Source of the DNA: Trichoplax adhaerens
Lineage: Eukaryota; Placozoa; Uniplacotomia; Trichoplacea; Trichoplacidae
NCBI RefSeq assembly: GCF_000150275.1
Contig: NW_002060944.1
Coordinates: forward strand, 5,281,080-5,345,079
Direction: 5' to 3'
DNA length: 64,000 nt
Shown: piece after piece, positions 31,863 through 42,931 of the stretch
Position numbering within the stretch: position 1 is the first letter of the stretch
How the letters are laid out: each line of letters begins with the position of its first letter
Translations under genes and position numbers: made by a program
The notes under the pieces: model-generated
The model's database searches: none
What the model was told of the DNA's origin: nothing
The model's input: only the letters and a program-made list of their open reading frames with translations

Positions 31863-33433
31863 TTAATATTTCTTTTTCGTTTCCAACGATTCCATTAGAG
31901 CTGGAGCACCCCATACTGTCGTAAATACAGATCTGCATATGAAGGATTGATGTAGTTAATCCCAGTAGTAAAAGTAAATAATATAAATATGCCAGATAAA
32001 AATTAGTTATGATGCTTTACCTTTCAAACTGCAATGCCTGATCAGTCCCTAAATCATCAGCATAAGTAACTATTTGTTTTATTCCTCTTATAGAGTTTAC
32101 AGGACCATCAATGATTTTCTTTAACCAATTCATACCTGCATGTAAGGTTACCTACAATTTGGCAATGGAAATAGGCAAATAATCTTATTTCTTTTACGAG
32201 TATGATTAATTAATTAGTTTGCATAATTCAGCTGACGCAAAGTCTTTATCATGGACTGGTATCTTAACAGTCATACAGTATACAATATCTAGATATATTA
32301 AGTCGCTACTAACTTGATCACTACTTATTATGTCATCGGCAAGACCGTACTGCAGAGCATCCTTTGCAGTTATTTTAATACTACCAGCAAGTAATCTCAA
32401 AGCCATACGCCTTCCAACAATATTTACTAATCTTGAACCACCGCCCCAGCCAGGTGTCACTCCTCTTTTGACATGAACGAAACGTATCTCTAAAGTGAAC
32501 AAGATCATAAGATATAATTTACCAGTATTGGATATCGAATTGAGCTAATTTCGTAATGTCATAAAAAGTTGATCAATGTAAAACATCGTACCTGCATTTT
32601 TGGAGATCAATCGAAAATCGCACGCTGTAGTTAGCTAATGTGTATGAATATATAGCACGATCAAAATAATGTTAATATCATCTTCATGACTTTAATTTAA
32701 CATAAATTACATACGAAGAGTCAAACAAATTTTCGCTACAGGATGGAAAGAAGTAGTTATCTAATAATTAAAAATCTTATAACTTGTAGGGGATTTAAAA
32801 TACTATCCCTATAATACCATCTCATCTTGACAGAGGTATGTGTATGTTACGCTCAGTACGGAAGCAATAAAGCAGTGATCTTCCATAGTTGTTATAAAAA
32901 AGTCGTTGCAGGATTAATCAATTTACCTCAGCACCTCCACCGAGAGCCTTGCCTTCAATAACTGCTAGGCTAATCATGGGTAAACGTTTAAGTCTGGTCA
33001 GTGTTGTTTGCATTAATTCACACATTGCTTCCCCATGTTCAGGTGAATTAAATTGTTTAGCAAGATTTAAATCTGCTCCACTGCAGAAAGTACTACTTGC
33101 ACCAATCAAAATAACTCCTTTGCCTTCTTTCCACTCTTCCAGTTGGTTAATAGCATCTCTCAATTGTACCATCATGCTACCACTTAAAGCATTACGAATT
33201 CTTTCATTATCGATTGTTAATACAGCGATTTTGCTATCATCGAACTTTTCTAATTTAATTTTACCACCTTCAACTTTTTGTAGTTGTTGTATTATACTTG
33301 TATTATCAGTAACACTCAATACAGATGTTCTACTTAGATGGCGATAGCAACCCTTTCGATTGATTACACAGCTTATGCGATTCACTGTACATAATAATTC
33401 ATTTCTATTCTGAATGGACATAAAACGCCACAT
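31863..33433 (-). CDS. ECHDC1: Ethylmalonyl-CoA decarboxylase (crotonase fold)
   Basis: Metabolite-repair enzyme of the enoyl-CoA hydratase/isomerase superfamily. It decarboxylates ethylmalonyl-CoA (and methylmalonyl-CoA) formed by side activity of acetyl-CoA carboxylase. Five exons, 33433-32927, 32634-32592, 32489-32314, 32151-32021 and 31932-31863, give 308 aa. Crotonase motifs are 'GASSTFCSGAD' (111-121) and the oxyanion-hole loop 'GKALGGGAE' (161-169), followed by 'TTACDFRL' and 'IRFVHVKRGVTPGWGG'. The C-terminal 'TVWGAPA' matches ECHDC1 and not AUH or ECHS1. The first 35 residues hold six Arg/Lys, one acidic residue and several hydrophobics, which could be a mitochondrial presequence, whereas the mammalian enzyme is cytosolic. 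It is divergent from SURF6. Confidence 0.93.
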
Positions 33434-34109
33434 AATTTATTCCAGACTGTAATTCATCTAAAACACAAGTAAAATGAATTTCGTGCTAACTAAATTTATG
33501 CTGCAGAACTCTTTTAAGTCACGGTTTAATCCACAGCATCTCTGCCAAAGCAAATCCTAGCCAAGATCTCAAAGTAGCAGGCAGGCGCACCGGGATGAAA
33601 AGTCCAAGCTAGTCCAGTACGGAACGGTACCGTACTGGACTGGACCGGACTGGTACCGTTCTGGACTGGACTAAATAGTTCAAGTGCTCAACAGCCGAAC
33701 ATTGCAAAAAAAGTGCAGTGTAAATTATTATTCGAGTACTGCAGTTCTTAACACTTTACTGTCAACAGCAGTAGTAGAGGATAGCTTATTACTGTAGCCA
33801 GCAACCAACTTGCTCAACTCGTGGCCTGGTAAAATTGGAGGATACTTGCTGGCTAATTGCAGACTTGCAGCTGCCTTGATTCAAATCAAGGCCGTAAGAT
33901 ATTGGATAGAGTAAATAGAATAGACTCCTGTGATAGGAAGAATACAGTAGCTCAAAATAGCTAATACAAGCTACGATTTTATAGAAAGTGCTGATTAATT
34001 GACTGCATAGTAACAACTTGTAGCTTGCTTATTCATCCCTTAGTCGTTTAGGTGTGCCTGTGCAGCTGTGCTCCAATATTCCTACGATATTCTAAACCAT
34101 TGGTATACG
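33434..34109. promoter_or_regulatory. Shared divergent promoter region ECHDC1/SURF6
   Basis: The 676 bp between the two start codons must contain both promoters. I see no clear TATA box at a fixed distance from either start. The middle holds the imperfect inverted repeat at 33611-33672. The promoter call rests on gene arrangement only. Confidence 0.5.
33611..33672. repeat. Imperfect inverted repeat, 21-bp arms
   Basis: The left arm 33611-33631 and right arm 33652-33672 are reverse complements at 19 of 21 positions, with a 20-bp spacer that itself contains GGAC/GTCC-type strings. It is much more GC-rich than its surroundings and could form a cruciform or a transcribed hairpin. Confidence 0.85.
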
Positions 34110-35048
34110 ATGGCTGCAATAGATTCCCTTAAAGCGCATTCACAATATTTAAATACTGCACTAGAGCTAATACCAGCTAAGATTTATTTTAGCAATGATG
34201 GAATTAAAGAAAAATACTGGCGTAAGGAGAAACGGAAGAGTAATTCACAACAAAATAAAGCTGCAGCAAAACTAAGCAAAAAGTTAAAGCTAGATCCAGC
34301 TCAACACAAGAGTAATTTGGACATAGCCAAAGAACGAGACGAGCAGGAAAAGATCTCTAAATCTGTTGCAAGTGATGAGGAAATCGAACAATCGCCAGTA
34401 AAAGCAGCAGGTTCGGACGTGAACTCTGTTAAGCTTGCTTTTCGGAATAAATTACATCAATTAGAAAAGAAACGGAAAAAAACGTCGCAAAATGATACAG
34501 CAATGACTACTAAAATCAAGAAGAGACGAGAAGATAGTCGGAAGAAGGCTAAAAAGACCAAGAAGGTTGCACCTGCTCAATCTAATATCTCGAAAAGTCA
34601 ACAATCGAATAATGATGATCAAAATAGCGCAAAGAGTAATAAATTACTTTATAGCAAGTTTGAAATTGATAAGCAAGTTTCTAGTAATCCGAAAGTCAAG
34701 AAAAAGAAAAAGGACCTTCAGCAAATGCTTAAATCTATCGAAGATAAAGAAGCCAAAATGAAAGAAATAGCTAAAACCGACAAAGCAAAAGCGACGGAAC
34801 TGAAGGATAAGATGGTATGGAAGAGCGCTATAGAAAAGGCGAGGGGTAATAGAGTCAAGGATGATCCTAAATTGTTAAGAAAGACTATTAAGCGTCAAGA
34901 GCAAAAGAAAGAAAAAAGTAAAAAGGATTGGAATAATAGAGTGCAAGCACAGCAGAACGCCATGAAGGAACGTCAGAAGAAACGAAAAGCTAATATTAAA
35001 GAGAGAGTACAACGTAAAAAGGTGAAGAAAATCAAGAAAGCAAAGTAA
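34110..35048 (+). CDS. SURF6: Surfeit locus protein 6, nucleolar ribosome-assembly factor
   Basis: Single-exon gene encoding 312 aa, extremely rich in Lys, Arg, Glu and Gln. SURF6 (yeast Rrp14) is a nucleolar RNA-binding protein needed for pre-rRNA processing and large-subunit assembly. The conserved SURF6 domain is the C-terminal part (about 190-312). It contains the block 'KDKMVWKSAIEKARGNRVKD', then 'DPKLLRKTIKRQEQKKEK' and a long basic helix, in the order found in other animals. Internal basic clusters would serve as nucleolar localisation signals. I prefer the ATG at 34110 because 'MAAIDSLKAHSQYLN' resembles the family N-terminus, where 'K.....Y...L' follows the start; the frame also has an ATG at 34068. 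Human SURF6 is somewhat longer (about 360 aa). Confidence 0.92.
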   Translation: MAAIDSLKAHSQYLNTALELIPAKIYFSNDGIKEKYWRKEKRKSNSQQNKAAAKLSKKLKLDPAQHKSNLDIAKERDEQEKISKSVASDEEIEQSPVKAAGSDVNSVKLAFRNKLHQLEKKRKKTSQNDTAMTTKIKKRREDSRKKAKKTKKVAPAQSNISKSQQSNNDDQNSAKSNKLLYSKFEIDKQVSSNPKVKKKKKDLQQMLKSIEDKEAKMKEIAKTDKAKATELKDKMVWKSAIEKARGNRVKDDPKLLRKTIKRQEQKKEKSKKDWNNRVQAQQNAMKERQKKRKANIKERVQRKKVKKIKKAK

Positions 35049-38000
35049 AAGTTTAATGCATTGATTGGATTATTTTAATCCTCATCATTAAATTAATGTG
35101 GATTTAATACTTCAAATGAAAGTTAATTTGTTAAGTCATTTCTGAAATTTTATGCATAACTAGATCTGAGATATGTCAATTTTCATAATATAATGTATAT
35201 CAATATCAGCAGGAGATACGTGTACATACATGTTAAGCAGTATTGCTGGTGGAAATACACACGTAATTTAAAATCTTAAATTAATTGCATGTTGAGAATA
35301 GTAAAATAGCTTAAGCGGTAGAGGATTATATAAAACTAACATCGAACGTCATAATTGTGCACCTTTTGTGAATGAAAGCTCTTGCGAGTGGTTGCCATCT
35401 ATCGTTATAATACGCTTTTAGTTATCACTTCCTGGTGTTGAAGGTTAACAATCTATGTAAAAAACAGAGATCAAGCCTGCTCAAAATGCTCATACTGGAC
35501 AGTGTGTTATCCACAACACTCTTTGTTTTGAGTCTTTCGTTCAGAAACAGTTTTGCTCGCTTTGATATAAGGACGGATTAGATATAATCATATAAATGTT
35601 GATGCAAAGTTCCCTCACCTCTTCTAATATTATCTTACTAGTTTAAAGTAACTGCTTTATTTCAATATTTCATGAAGCTAATCTTGCCTAGTTTGCTGAT
35701 CATGCTAGCTATCTAAGCCTAATGTAAATGTTTATCACCGAGGATCGCACTGCTAGCTTACTAGAGTTACTGTACACTACATTCTGCAAACGAATGAGTC
35801 ATGAAGCAGTCAGATTTAAGAATTTACTCCTTTTTTATAACGTTTTGCTACTCCTTGATGTAATCTACGATATGAATGGTACTAACGATGCGGATTTCTT
35901 GTTATGCATGAGCGCATTATGAATACGTACATTAAGGCTGCACGATTAGCAGCACGAAGTTTGATTTATATGATATCGGTTTACTGTTAAGAAAATTTTT
36001 TAAGGCTGAAGATCAAATCGTAATGTGCAATCTATATCAAGAATACAGAATTATCTACTCATCCTGCATCCTTCAGCAATCTTATCTGAAAGTTGTCAGC
36101 GAATTATTGGATAAAACTCTATCACTATATATAATATCATGTCTTACATGCTTACCTCTGTAAGTACTCATTGTTAGTTTGTCGCCCATAGTGGTGCAAA
36201 TAAATCAATATCCATGGTTTATAAATAGCGTACCTATTAGCATGATGCATAAAGCAACTAAAAATTCTGTGGTTTATTTTAACCGCCAAACGTTAATTAA
36301 CAAACGCAAGGTAATGAATATTTTTTCTTATTCCATTCCTTTATATTTGATTCGCAAATAGGGTTTGAGGCTATTATTAAGTAATTTGAATTAGATTCTT
36401 GCTATACCTTCAGGAGTAAGATACTTAATACGGCACAGTAGGTGTCTATTGCCTGCGATACTGGAAAGGTTTGTCCTTCTCGATATTTGACAATATTAAA
36501 AGGCTATCTCAGATATACATATACTAATAAGATTAGTAATGGGATAATTTCGTTATCGAGATATACTGTACTGTACTATACTATGCCATTTCTACTGGTA
36601 GATGCGTAAAATTGCTTCGTACAAGTTAGTTGTAGTCGAGATTTATATCGAATCGTTGAATGTTCGCAAAATTCATTTATTGACGTTGTTCTCACAGCGG
36701 TGGATATTAGCCTGAAAAATGTTTCAGATTAGCTTCACTTTATGTATGTATATGTGAAACCTAAATGCATACAGAGAGCTATGGCGAGCACATGTGTAGG
36801 TTGCATAGATAGATCGTAGGTAATTCAATAATTGATCAGAGAAAATATAGTATAGTAGTTTGCAGTAAATTTCTGCGACTGTATGATATACGCGTATAGC
36901 ACAATAGAAATGTAAAATTTGGCATAGCATATGCATGATTCACGCACCCATAATAATATAAATCTATTCATGAACTACTGAAATATTTCCCTGAATTTTG
37001 CAAACTTTAATCTCCACTATCTGCGGATATGATGTGTTTATGACTCCAACCTATGTTCGCCAGATGAACATTGTTGTTTGCATTTGTACAACAATACAGT
37101 AGATCATGTTGTATCGAAATATAAATTCATGATGGTCCTCAGTCATTCATACACTATTTCATACTTTGTAGTATTACACACTACACAATTCGGATCAAGT
37201 CTAATACTGTTAGTTAATTTCTTTTGAATGTAAATCATTAAAATCGTACAGCAAAATTCTTATAGCAAGAAGAGTTAGCTGAATAAAGACATGGACTACT
37301 AAAATTTAGGAGCGTCATTCTGACAGTACCGAGAAATAGTACAGTACAGTACATGGTATGCAATGTGTAGTACTAAATACTGTAGAATACAGTAATATAC
37401 TGTACTGTACAGTACTATTTCATTGTTTAATCGTTTAAGCCAATGTATTTACTACTGTACTGTACTGTACTGTACAGTATGAGTATCTGAGTAATCGGGT
37501 GATTATGTACAGTACTGTACTGTAGGTTCGTACGATACGGTCGTTCATAACGGCTCATAATTTTCAACTAAATTTCGGTGAAATCCATGGAAACCATTCA
37601 TCCAAATTTGCAATGTGGCAATCACATGATTTTCTCTGCAATATTTTTTATTATGAAGTTATTTATTTGTACGTGATGTGCCTTTTGTCTACAATCTTTT
37701 ACCTTAACTTTTAATTAAGACACCGAGTAAAAGTTCAAACAAACAAAAGAGTCTAAAATTTCAAAAAATGTCCGTACAATAGAGTTGACAGCACTTCAAA
37801 TGATTACAATACTGTCGCTAACTGTTATCAATCGACATTACGTCAAGTAAAAAAAAAGGTTACAGGCTTACAGCGCGTATTCCTCGTTAAGTGTACTAAG
37901 GCTATTTACAATTGGTGCACTCTACAAGGTAGCTAAGCTGCTCAATCTATAGTACTGCAGCGTATGCTCGGTAGTTTGAAGGATTTTCAAGCTTAAGTTG

Positions 38001-38130
38001 AAAGCCTTCTTAATAAGCAAATAATAGCCTCAGTTAGCTTTAAATACGCTACAGAGCTTCAAATAAAATTCACTTCTCCCTGAATTGCTTTGAGTTCGTT
38101 ATCGACTCTACTTTCAAATAAAACACAGAC
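35049..38130. other. Intergenic, AT-rich, no gene seen
   Basis: About 3.1 kb between SURF6 and the ependymin-related gene. Open frames are all short and without recognisable similarity. A cluster of GTAC/CAGTA repeats lies at 37330-37520. The last few hundred bases before 38131 should contain the ependymin-related promoter. Confidence 0.65.
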
Positions 38131-38907
38131 ATGTATCGTTTTTTGATTCTTGTCTCTCTCGTTGGTATTGCTATTGCAACTGCACCTAAACCATGCTGTA
38201 CACCAAAGCAATGGGAAGGTGTTGTTGAAGCAGCCGGCATGAAGGTAGTTGGAAGCGGAAAAACTGCTATGAACTCGACCTTTCGCGTTTTGATACATGC
38301 TTCATATGATTACCAAAATAGCAAGATTAGAATTGATGAGGACGTATATCCAACTGGTGGTAAGAAAGTCCGTGTTACAATCATCGGCGACTTTAAGAAA
38401 GCAAAGAAGGTCTATACTGTTTACAACGGCAAGTGCACCTCAGTTTCCACCAAATCACCAATGCCCGAGGCCTGTGTTCCTAAGAACGCTAGTTTCTATA
38501 TGGGAGGTACGGTTGGAGCTACATTAAAGTATAATACCTTCGCTTATTCCAAAAAAGATGGATCTTTGGGAGCGATAATTGATGTATCTGCAACGGGTTG
38601 CATTCCAATTGCCGAATTAGCTTTCCAGAAAGCAAAGATACAGAGTAAAGCTAATACCGAATATATTGCAGCTTGGTTCAAGAACATTACTGCAGGAATC
38701 AAAGACTCCTCAGTTTTCGACAAGCCGAAAGAATGCAAGTCTAGTAAAGATTTGGAAAATGTCGTTGTTGACTTTGATTACTTGAAGTACTTCCAGTCTC
38801 GTCTCTTTACGGTATCTAGAGAAAATAAGATGTACTTACAGGAATCCATTGAAGATCTCTTCCGAAAAGACTCCGTTAGACGCTTGCATGAAACATTCCT
38901 ATTTTAG
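38131..38907 (+). CDS. Ependymin-related secreted glycoprotein
   Basis: Single-exon gene of 258 aa. Residues 1-18 form a classic signal peptide (hydrophobic LILVSLVGIAIA, then small residues), so the product enters the secretory pathway. The mature start 'PCCTPKQWEG' matches the ependymin hallmark (Cys, then Pro and QWEG). It is followed by a 'YDYQNSKIRIDE' strand, the cysteines C102, C115 and C147, and the 'ATGCIPI' block near 144-150. Predicted N-glycosylation sites are N48, N119 and N185. Ependymin-family proteins are lipocalin-like beta-sandwich proteins that bind hydrophobic ligands and calcium outside the cell or in lysosomes. The tail beyond about residue 205 is rich in charged residues and extends past the usual domain. 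No intron is needed. Family membership is fairly sure; the ligand and the vertebrate counterpart are not. Confidence 0.86.
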   Translation: MYRFLILVSLVGIAIATAPKPCCTPKQWEGVVEAAGMKVVGSGKTAMNSTFRVLIHASYDYQNSKIRIDEDVYPTGGKKVRVTIIGDFKKAKKVYTVYNGKCTSVSTKSPMPEACVPKNASFYMGGTVGATLKYNTFAYSKKDGSLGAIIDVSATGCIPIAELAFQKAKIQSKANTEYIAAWFKNITAGIKDSSVFDKPKECKSSKDLENVVVDFDYLKYFQSRLFTVSRENKMYLQESIEDLFRKDSVRRLHETFLF

Positions 38908-41425
38908 GCTGTCATAAACAATACTTGTACTAACAGCAAAGTAGATCAGCTCGGATGATGAATCATATCTACATATACTATACAAGGCTACTCGATTCGG
39001 TGTGTAATACCTATATCTCCAAAATAGCTTACCTGTACAACCTAGACGTCCAGAATAATCTAATTGTAATGTAGTGTAGCATTTGTAGGCCGTTGTGATA
39101 TGAGTAATAAGATGCTATCATCATCATATGTTCAACATTGCTGTATAAATGTCAGCTACGAGATATATCAGCGCTGAAGTATTTTTAACATGTGTGTCTA
39201 TGAGTCCCTATTATAATTATTAGACTGTAGATAATTTTAAATATAAGAGATATGGGTACTGTTAAAGCAAAATAAAATATGTTTTTAAAAAAAGATATGA
39301 ATATTTCTTTAAAAATAACATGGAATAGTTAAAGCAAATTATTAGAAGCTTTTACAAACATAATGATTGTAAATTGCGAAGGCGATAGAATGCTGTGAAT
39401 AATCGATTGGCAATTATAATTTAACCAGAAGTAAATGTAGTACATACTCGTACGTGTTGTTCATAGTTAGTGCGTGGCATGTAAACAAGCGCGCCTAATT
39501 CGCTTGTTTCGTAGTAATTGCATGAGAACAGTTTAGAAATACGGATAATATATGATTGTTATCCGTTAAGCGCTTACATCGGTTACTTCAATATTTAAAC
39601 TAAGTTACTTTGAATTTTTAGTATTGCAACTGCCATAGTGGGGCGGTTTCAGGGTTTAGGTTACCTCTTTATGCTTTCTGTGTTAAGCTACCTATAGATT
39701 TAAGACCTATCTGTGATTTTATATGACTATATAGTGTTTAGAAAGATGCTTAAATCGCCGCCATTTCTTTCTGTTAGATGTATTGGAAAGTGCAAAAGAC
39801 CACAACATGACATATTAGCATGTTTCATATACCAATAAAGATTTTCATGTTAGGAAGATAAATCCGACCGCTTGATAACGAGTCAACAAATTACGAGGAT
39901 GGCTTTTGATAACAATATGAAACTTGATCTGATATTACCATTACATTTACTCTACATATAGCATTGTCACTGTATATCAATTGCTTATGATGATCGTTCT
40001 TAGCTCGTAAAATTCGAAAATAAGTAGTGGTACCTCACCTAAGATTCCTATAAATTAAATTCGGATAACTTGGCTCAAGATCTTAAAGAGACTGCAGTTA
40101 AGAAATCTTATACATCGATAAATAGTTTTAATGCCTTACTGACATAGTGACTATTTCTAAACGATTATGGTTATATAAATATCTATTAACTACTGCTGTG
40201 CTAATAACGGTACGGAATAATAGTTTAAGTAACTTACGATAATAAATATATAAAAATGAATTCGGTACGATATATAGAAGTTATTAGAATGTCATCATCT
40301 CGCAGTTACGATTTATTGTTTAATTAAAGCCGTGATGGAGCTGAAGGTGACACCTATCTACCACATGCTGGTTTGGTAATCATACATTGTATGAGATATC
40401 AGTTAATCATGAAAAACGTGACACCAGCCTATTAAACTATAATTGTTTAAAAAAATGAGAATAGCAAGCCCACGTAGTCCATTTGCTACAAGTTACAAAC
40501 TCAAGTCAGTCTCAAATTTTATTAGCAGATTAAATTGCCATCTCGAATAAATGCGAATCGTGTGAAATAGGCTGTACTTAAACTGTACTCTTTTAAGAAT
40601 CATAGCATTCAATTTGCGAAAATGAGAATTCTAGTAACATGATTCAGAAGCAAGGTTTTTAATTGTATTCTAAATTCTAAATGACTGTAACACTTTGATG
40701 GTAAATAAACAAACACAAGTTTAGGTATCGACGAATCCATTTGAGGTGATACAGTTTCGTTATCGCAATTTATAAATTTTTAGTTAAGAATTGGTAATTC
40801 AGTAAGCTTCACAGAACTATATGATACCAGCAAAAATTCTAACTCAACTTTATCAGTTAAAGAGTTAACTTAAAGGGTGTGATTCCACAGGGATACCCCT
40901 AATATATGAATCTGTTGAGGATATGCCGAAGTGTGCGGATGAATTTGAGTAGAATTCAGGGAAAGATATCATCTCACAAAGAAACACGCATCCATGTCTA
41001 ATTATTTAATATTCGAGTTACCATTTATTAAGTAAATAAAGATCGAAATCTATTTACAGAAAAAAGAGTAATTTTACAAGTAACAAAAATAATCTAAAAT
41101 TGTCGCTGATATAGTTGAATTTATTTAAAAATAATCCATTGAATCCGTAATATAATCCGTACTATAAGTTACAAGTTGTTGAGATTATGATAAAATCAAG
41201 CTAGAAAGTTACCTAAAAATTCTTCCATGAGATTTTTACTGGTATATTGAATTTTATTAAAAATGAAGGTTAGTTATAAATTCTATTCTTTTCATACAAT
41301 TTTGATTTATGAAAGCTAAAAATTTGAAAATCGTCTAATTTGAAATGTAGCAAACGAGTCGTCACTTTTATGTTATTTATCATAATGCCCGCAATCGGTT
41401 TAAGAAAGTCGTTGTGCAGTAATTT
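38908..41425. other. Intergenic, AT-rich, no gene seen
   Basis: About 2.5 kb between the ependymin-related stop and the copper transporter stop (convergent). An AATAAA at 39271 lies about 360 bp past the ependymin-related stop and could be its polyadenylation signal, but this is only a motif match. No other feature is seen. Confidence 0.6.
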
Positions 41426-42881
41426 CTAAAAGCAGTGATCACCAGTTTCCATATTGGATTGCCCTGGTCCGCCAAAACTGAAGTATTTTAATTTGATCTC
41501 ATTGAAAATCACATTTCCTATAGATGATCCCGCAACCACTGACATGAATAACCAAACGTTGTATGACATAGTAACCAACATCATAAAATATGCAAGTGTT
41601 ATCTGCATTATTTGTAGTATCAGGTGTATGAATATAGTCGTAAAAGGTAAATTCATGCAATAGCTAAAAAGGGGCGATAAAAAATTAAATTCTCAGTTTG
41701 TTACTAAACATTTTTACAGCTATTGATTACTGAAATATTGTCAATTGTGTAAAAAAGACATGGTATGAAATTAACGCATAATTTACGCTTATTATCTGAG
41801 ACTCGAAGGCATGATAATAATTTTTATGCAGGTGTACACCAGCAATAGAATAAGTATTCAATTAACTGGATATTAATGTATGTATACACTGAATATTGCA
41901 GTATGCTTAGAAGAATGAATTAGTATTCGATGTTTTGCGATTAAGCTACTTTTCGATCTTACCGTTTACGTCTTCTAATAGTATTATCCATCACTAGAGG
42001 GGAATAACTATCAACTCTATGCAACTTCTGCAGGCGTTGGCGTTTAAGTACGTAATATTCTTTTAACAGCTTTATACCCTCGTACATAAATGATAACGCA
42101 AACCAAGCTAAGGCCGTGCCAATTAAACCTTATTGGATAAATAAATCAAGGATATAACAGGTCTTTAAGCAACTTGAAGTATTTGATTGAATTTCCCAAA
42201 CCAGATTAGGTTATGTTATTCATTTATAACTTATTATGTAATATAATTGTTCTTTACACTAAAATGGCTAGTTGAATTTAAGCATTGAACAAGTAGTTGA
42301 TGTGGTACTTATTCAACAAGTATTTAAAACATTCAAAATTTAAGAGATGACATTTGTAAATAGTTATGTGATTTCGATATGTTATCAACACGATGCGGAG
42401 ATGATTCAGGATCGAAATAGGCTTTATTATTTTAACCATGTACAACAACGGGAGGGATTGAGATAGAGATCACGAGATAGTGAAGCATGGGCTGTTTTCT
42501 ACAGCTAGAGACTGTACATTACTGTACTGTACATACTGTTTAATAGTCACTATCGAACTTAGAGTACCGTAAAATTGACATTAACTAAACCTATCTTTAT
42601 CAGTAGGAGTATAAGTGCAACAGATACCTTGTCATCAAAATTAGTACAAGAAAATACCTTAACGCATGTCAGCGCATCTATGTTGATACAATATATTACA
42701 ATTAGCTTATAAATTCAAGTAATTTAATATACTGTAAAGGGTTCAAAGGGAAAACATAGTTATATAATAAGTGCTACCATATATCAGTACGTGTAAATTT
42801 ACCTCCAGCGGTTTTAACATTCCAAGACTGGAATAACACGATCACTTTGTTACCGAAATGGAAAAACATGTGCATCATCAT
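41426..42881 (-). CDS. SLC31A1: High-affinity copper transporter, CTR1 type
   Basis: Trimeric membrane channel for Cu(I) uptake. Three exons, 42881-42803, 42128-41963 and 41663-41426, give 160 aa in phase. The N-terminus is methionine-rich (MMMHM), followed by TM1 within 'VIVLFQSWNV..TAGGLIG', 'ALAWFALSFMYEGIKLLKEY', a cytosolic basic loop, TM2 with the essential M-x3-M (M110, M114) and TM3 with G-x3-G (G127, G131). The protein ends in DHCF, close to the HCH metal-binding tail of CTR1. The frame stays open upstream of the first ATG to an AG acceptor at 42931-42932. This would add 16 residues, including the glycosylation sequon NFT, so a further 5' exon encoding an ectodomain is likely but was not found. 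Confidence 0.9.
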
Positions 42882-42931
42882 GGTGAAATTGATAATACAG
42901 TCAACATAATCAGCTTGATGTAGTTTTCTGC

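Noticed and set aside
32949-33347. 132-codon plus-strand frame opposite ECHDC1 exon 1
   Set aside because: Antisense shadow of a well-supported crotonase-family exon.
31863-33433. Assignment as AUH (methylglutaconyl-CoA hydratase) or ECHS1
   Set aside because: The 'WKEGKGVILIGA' and 'TVWGAPA' segments and the overall order match ethylmalonyl-CoA decarboxylase better, and AUH hallmarks are not seen.
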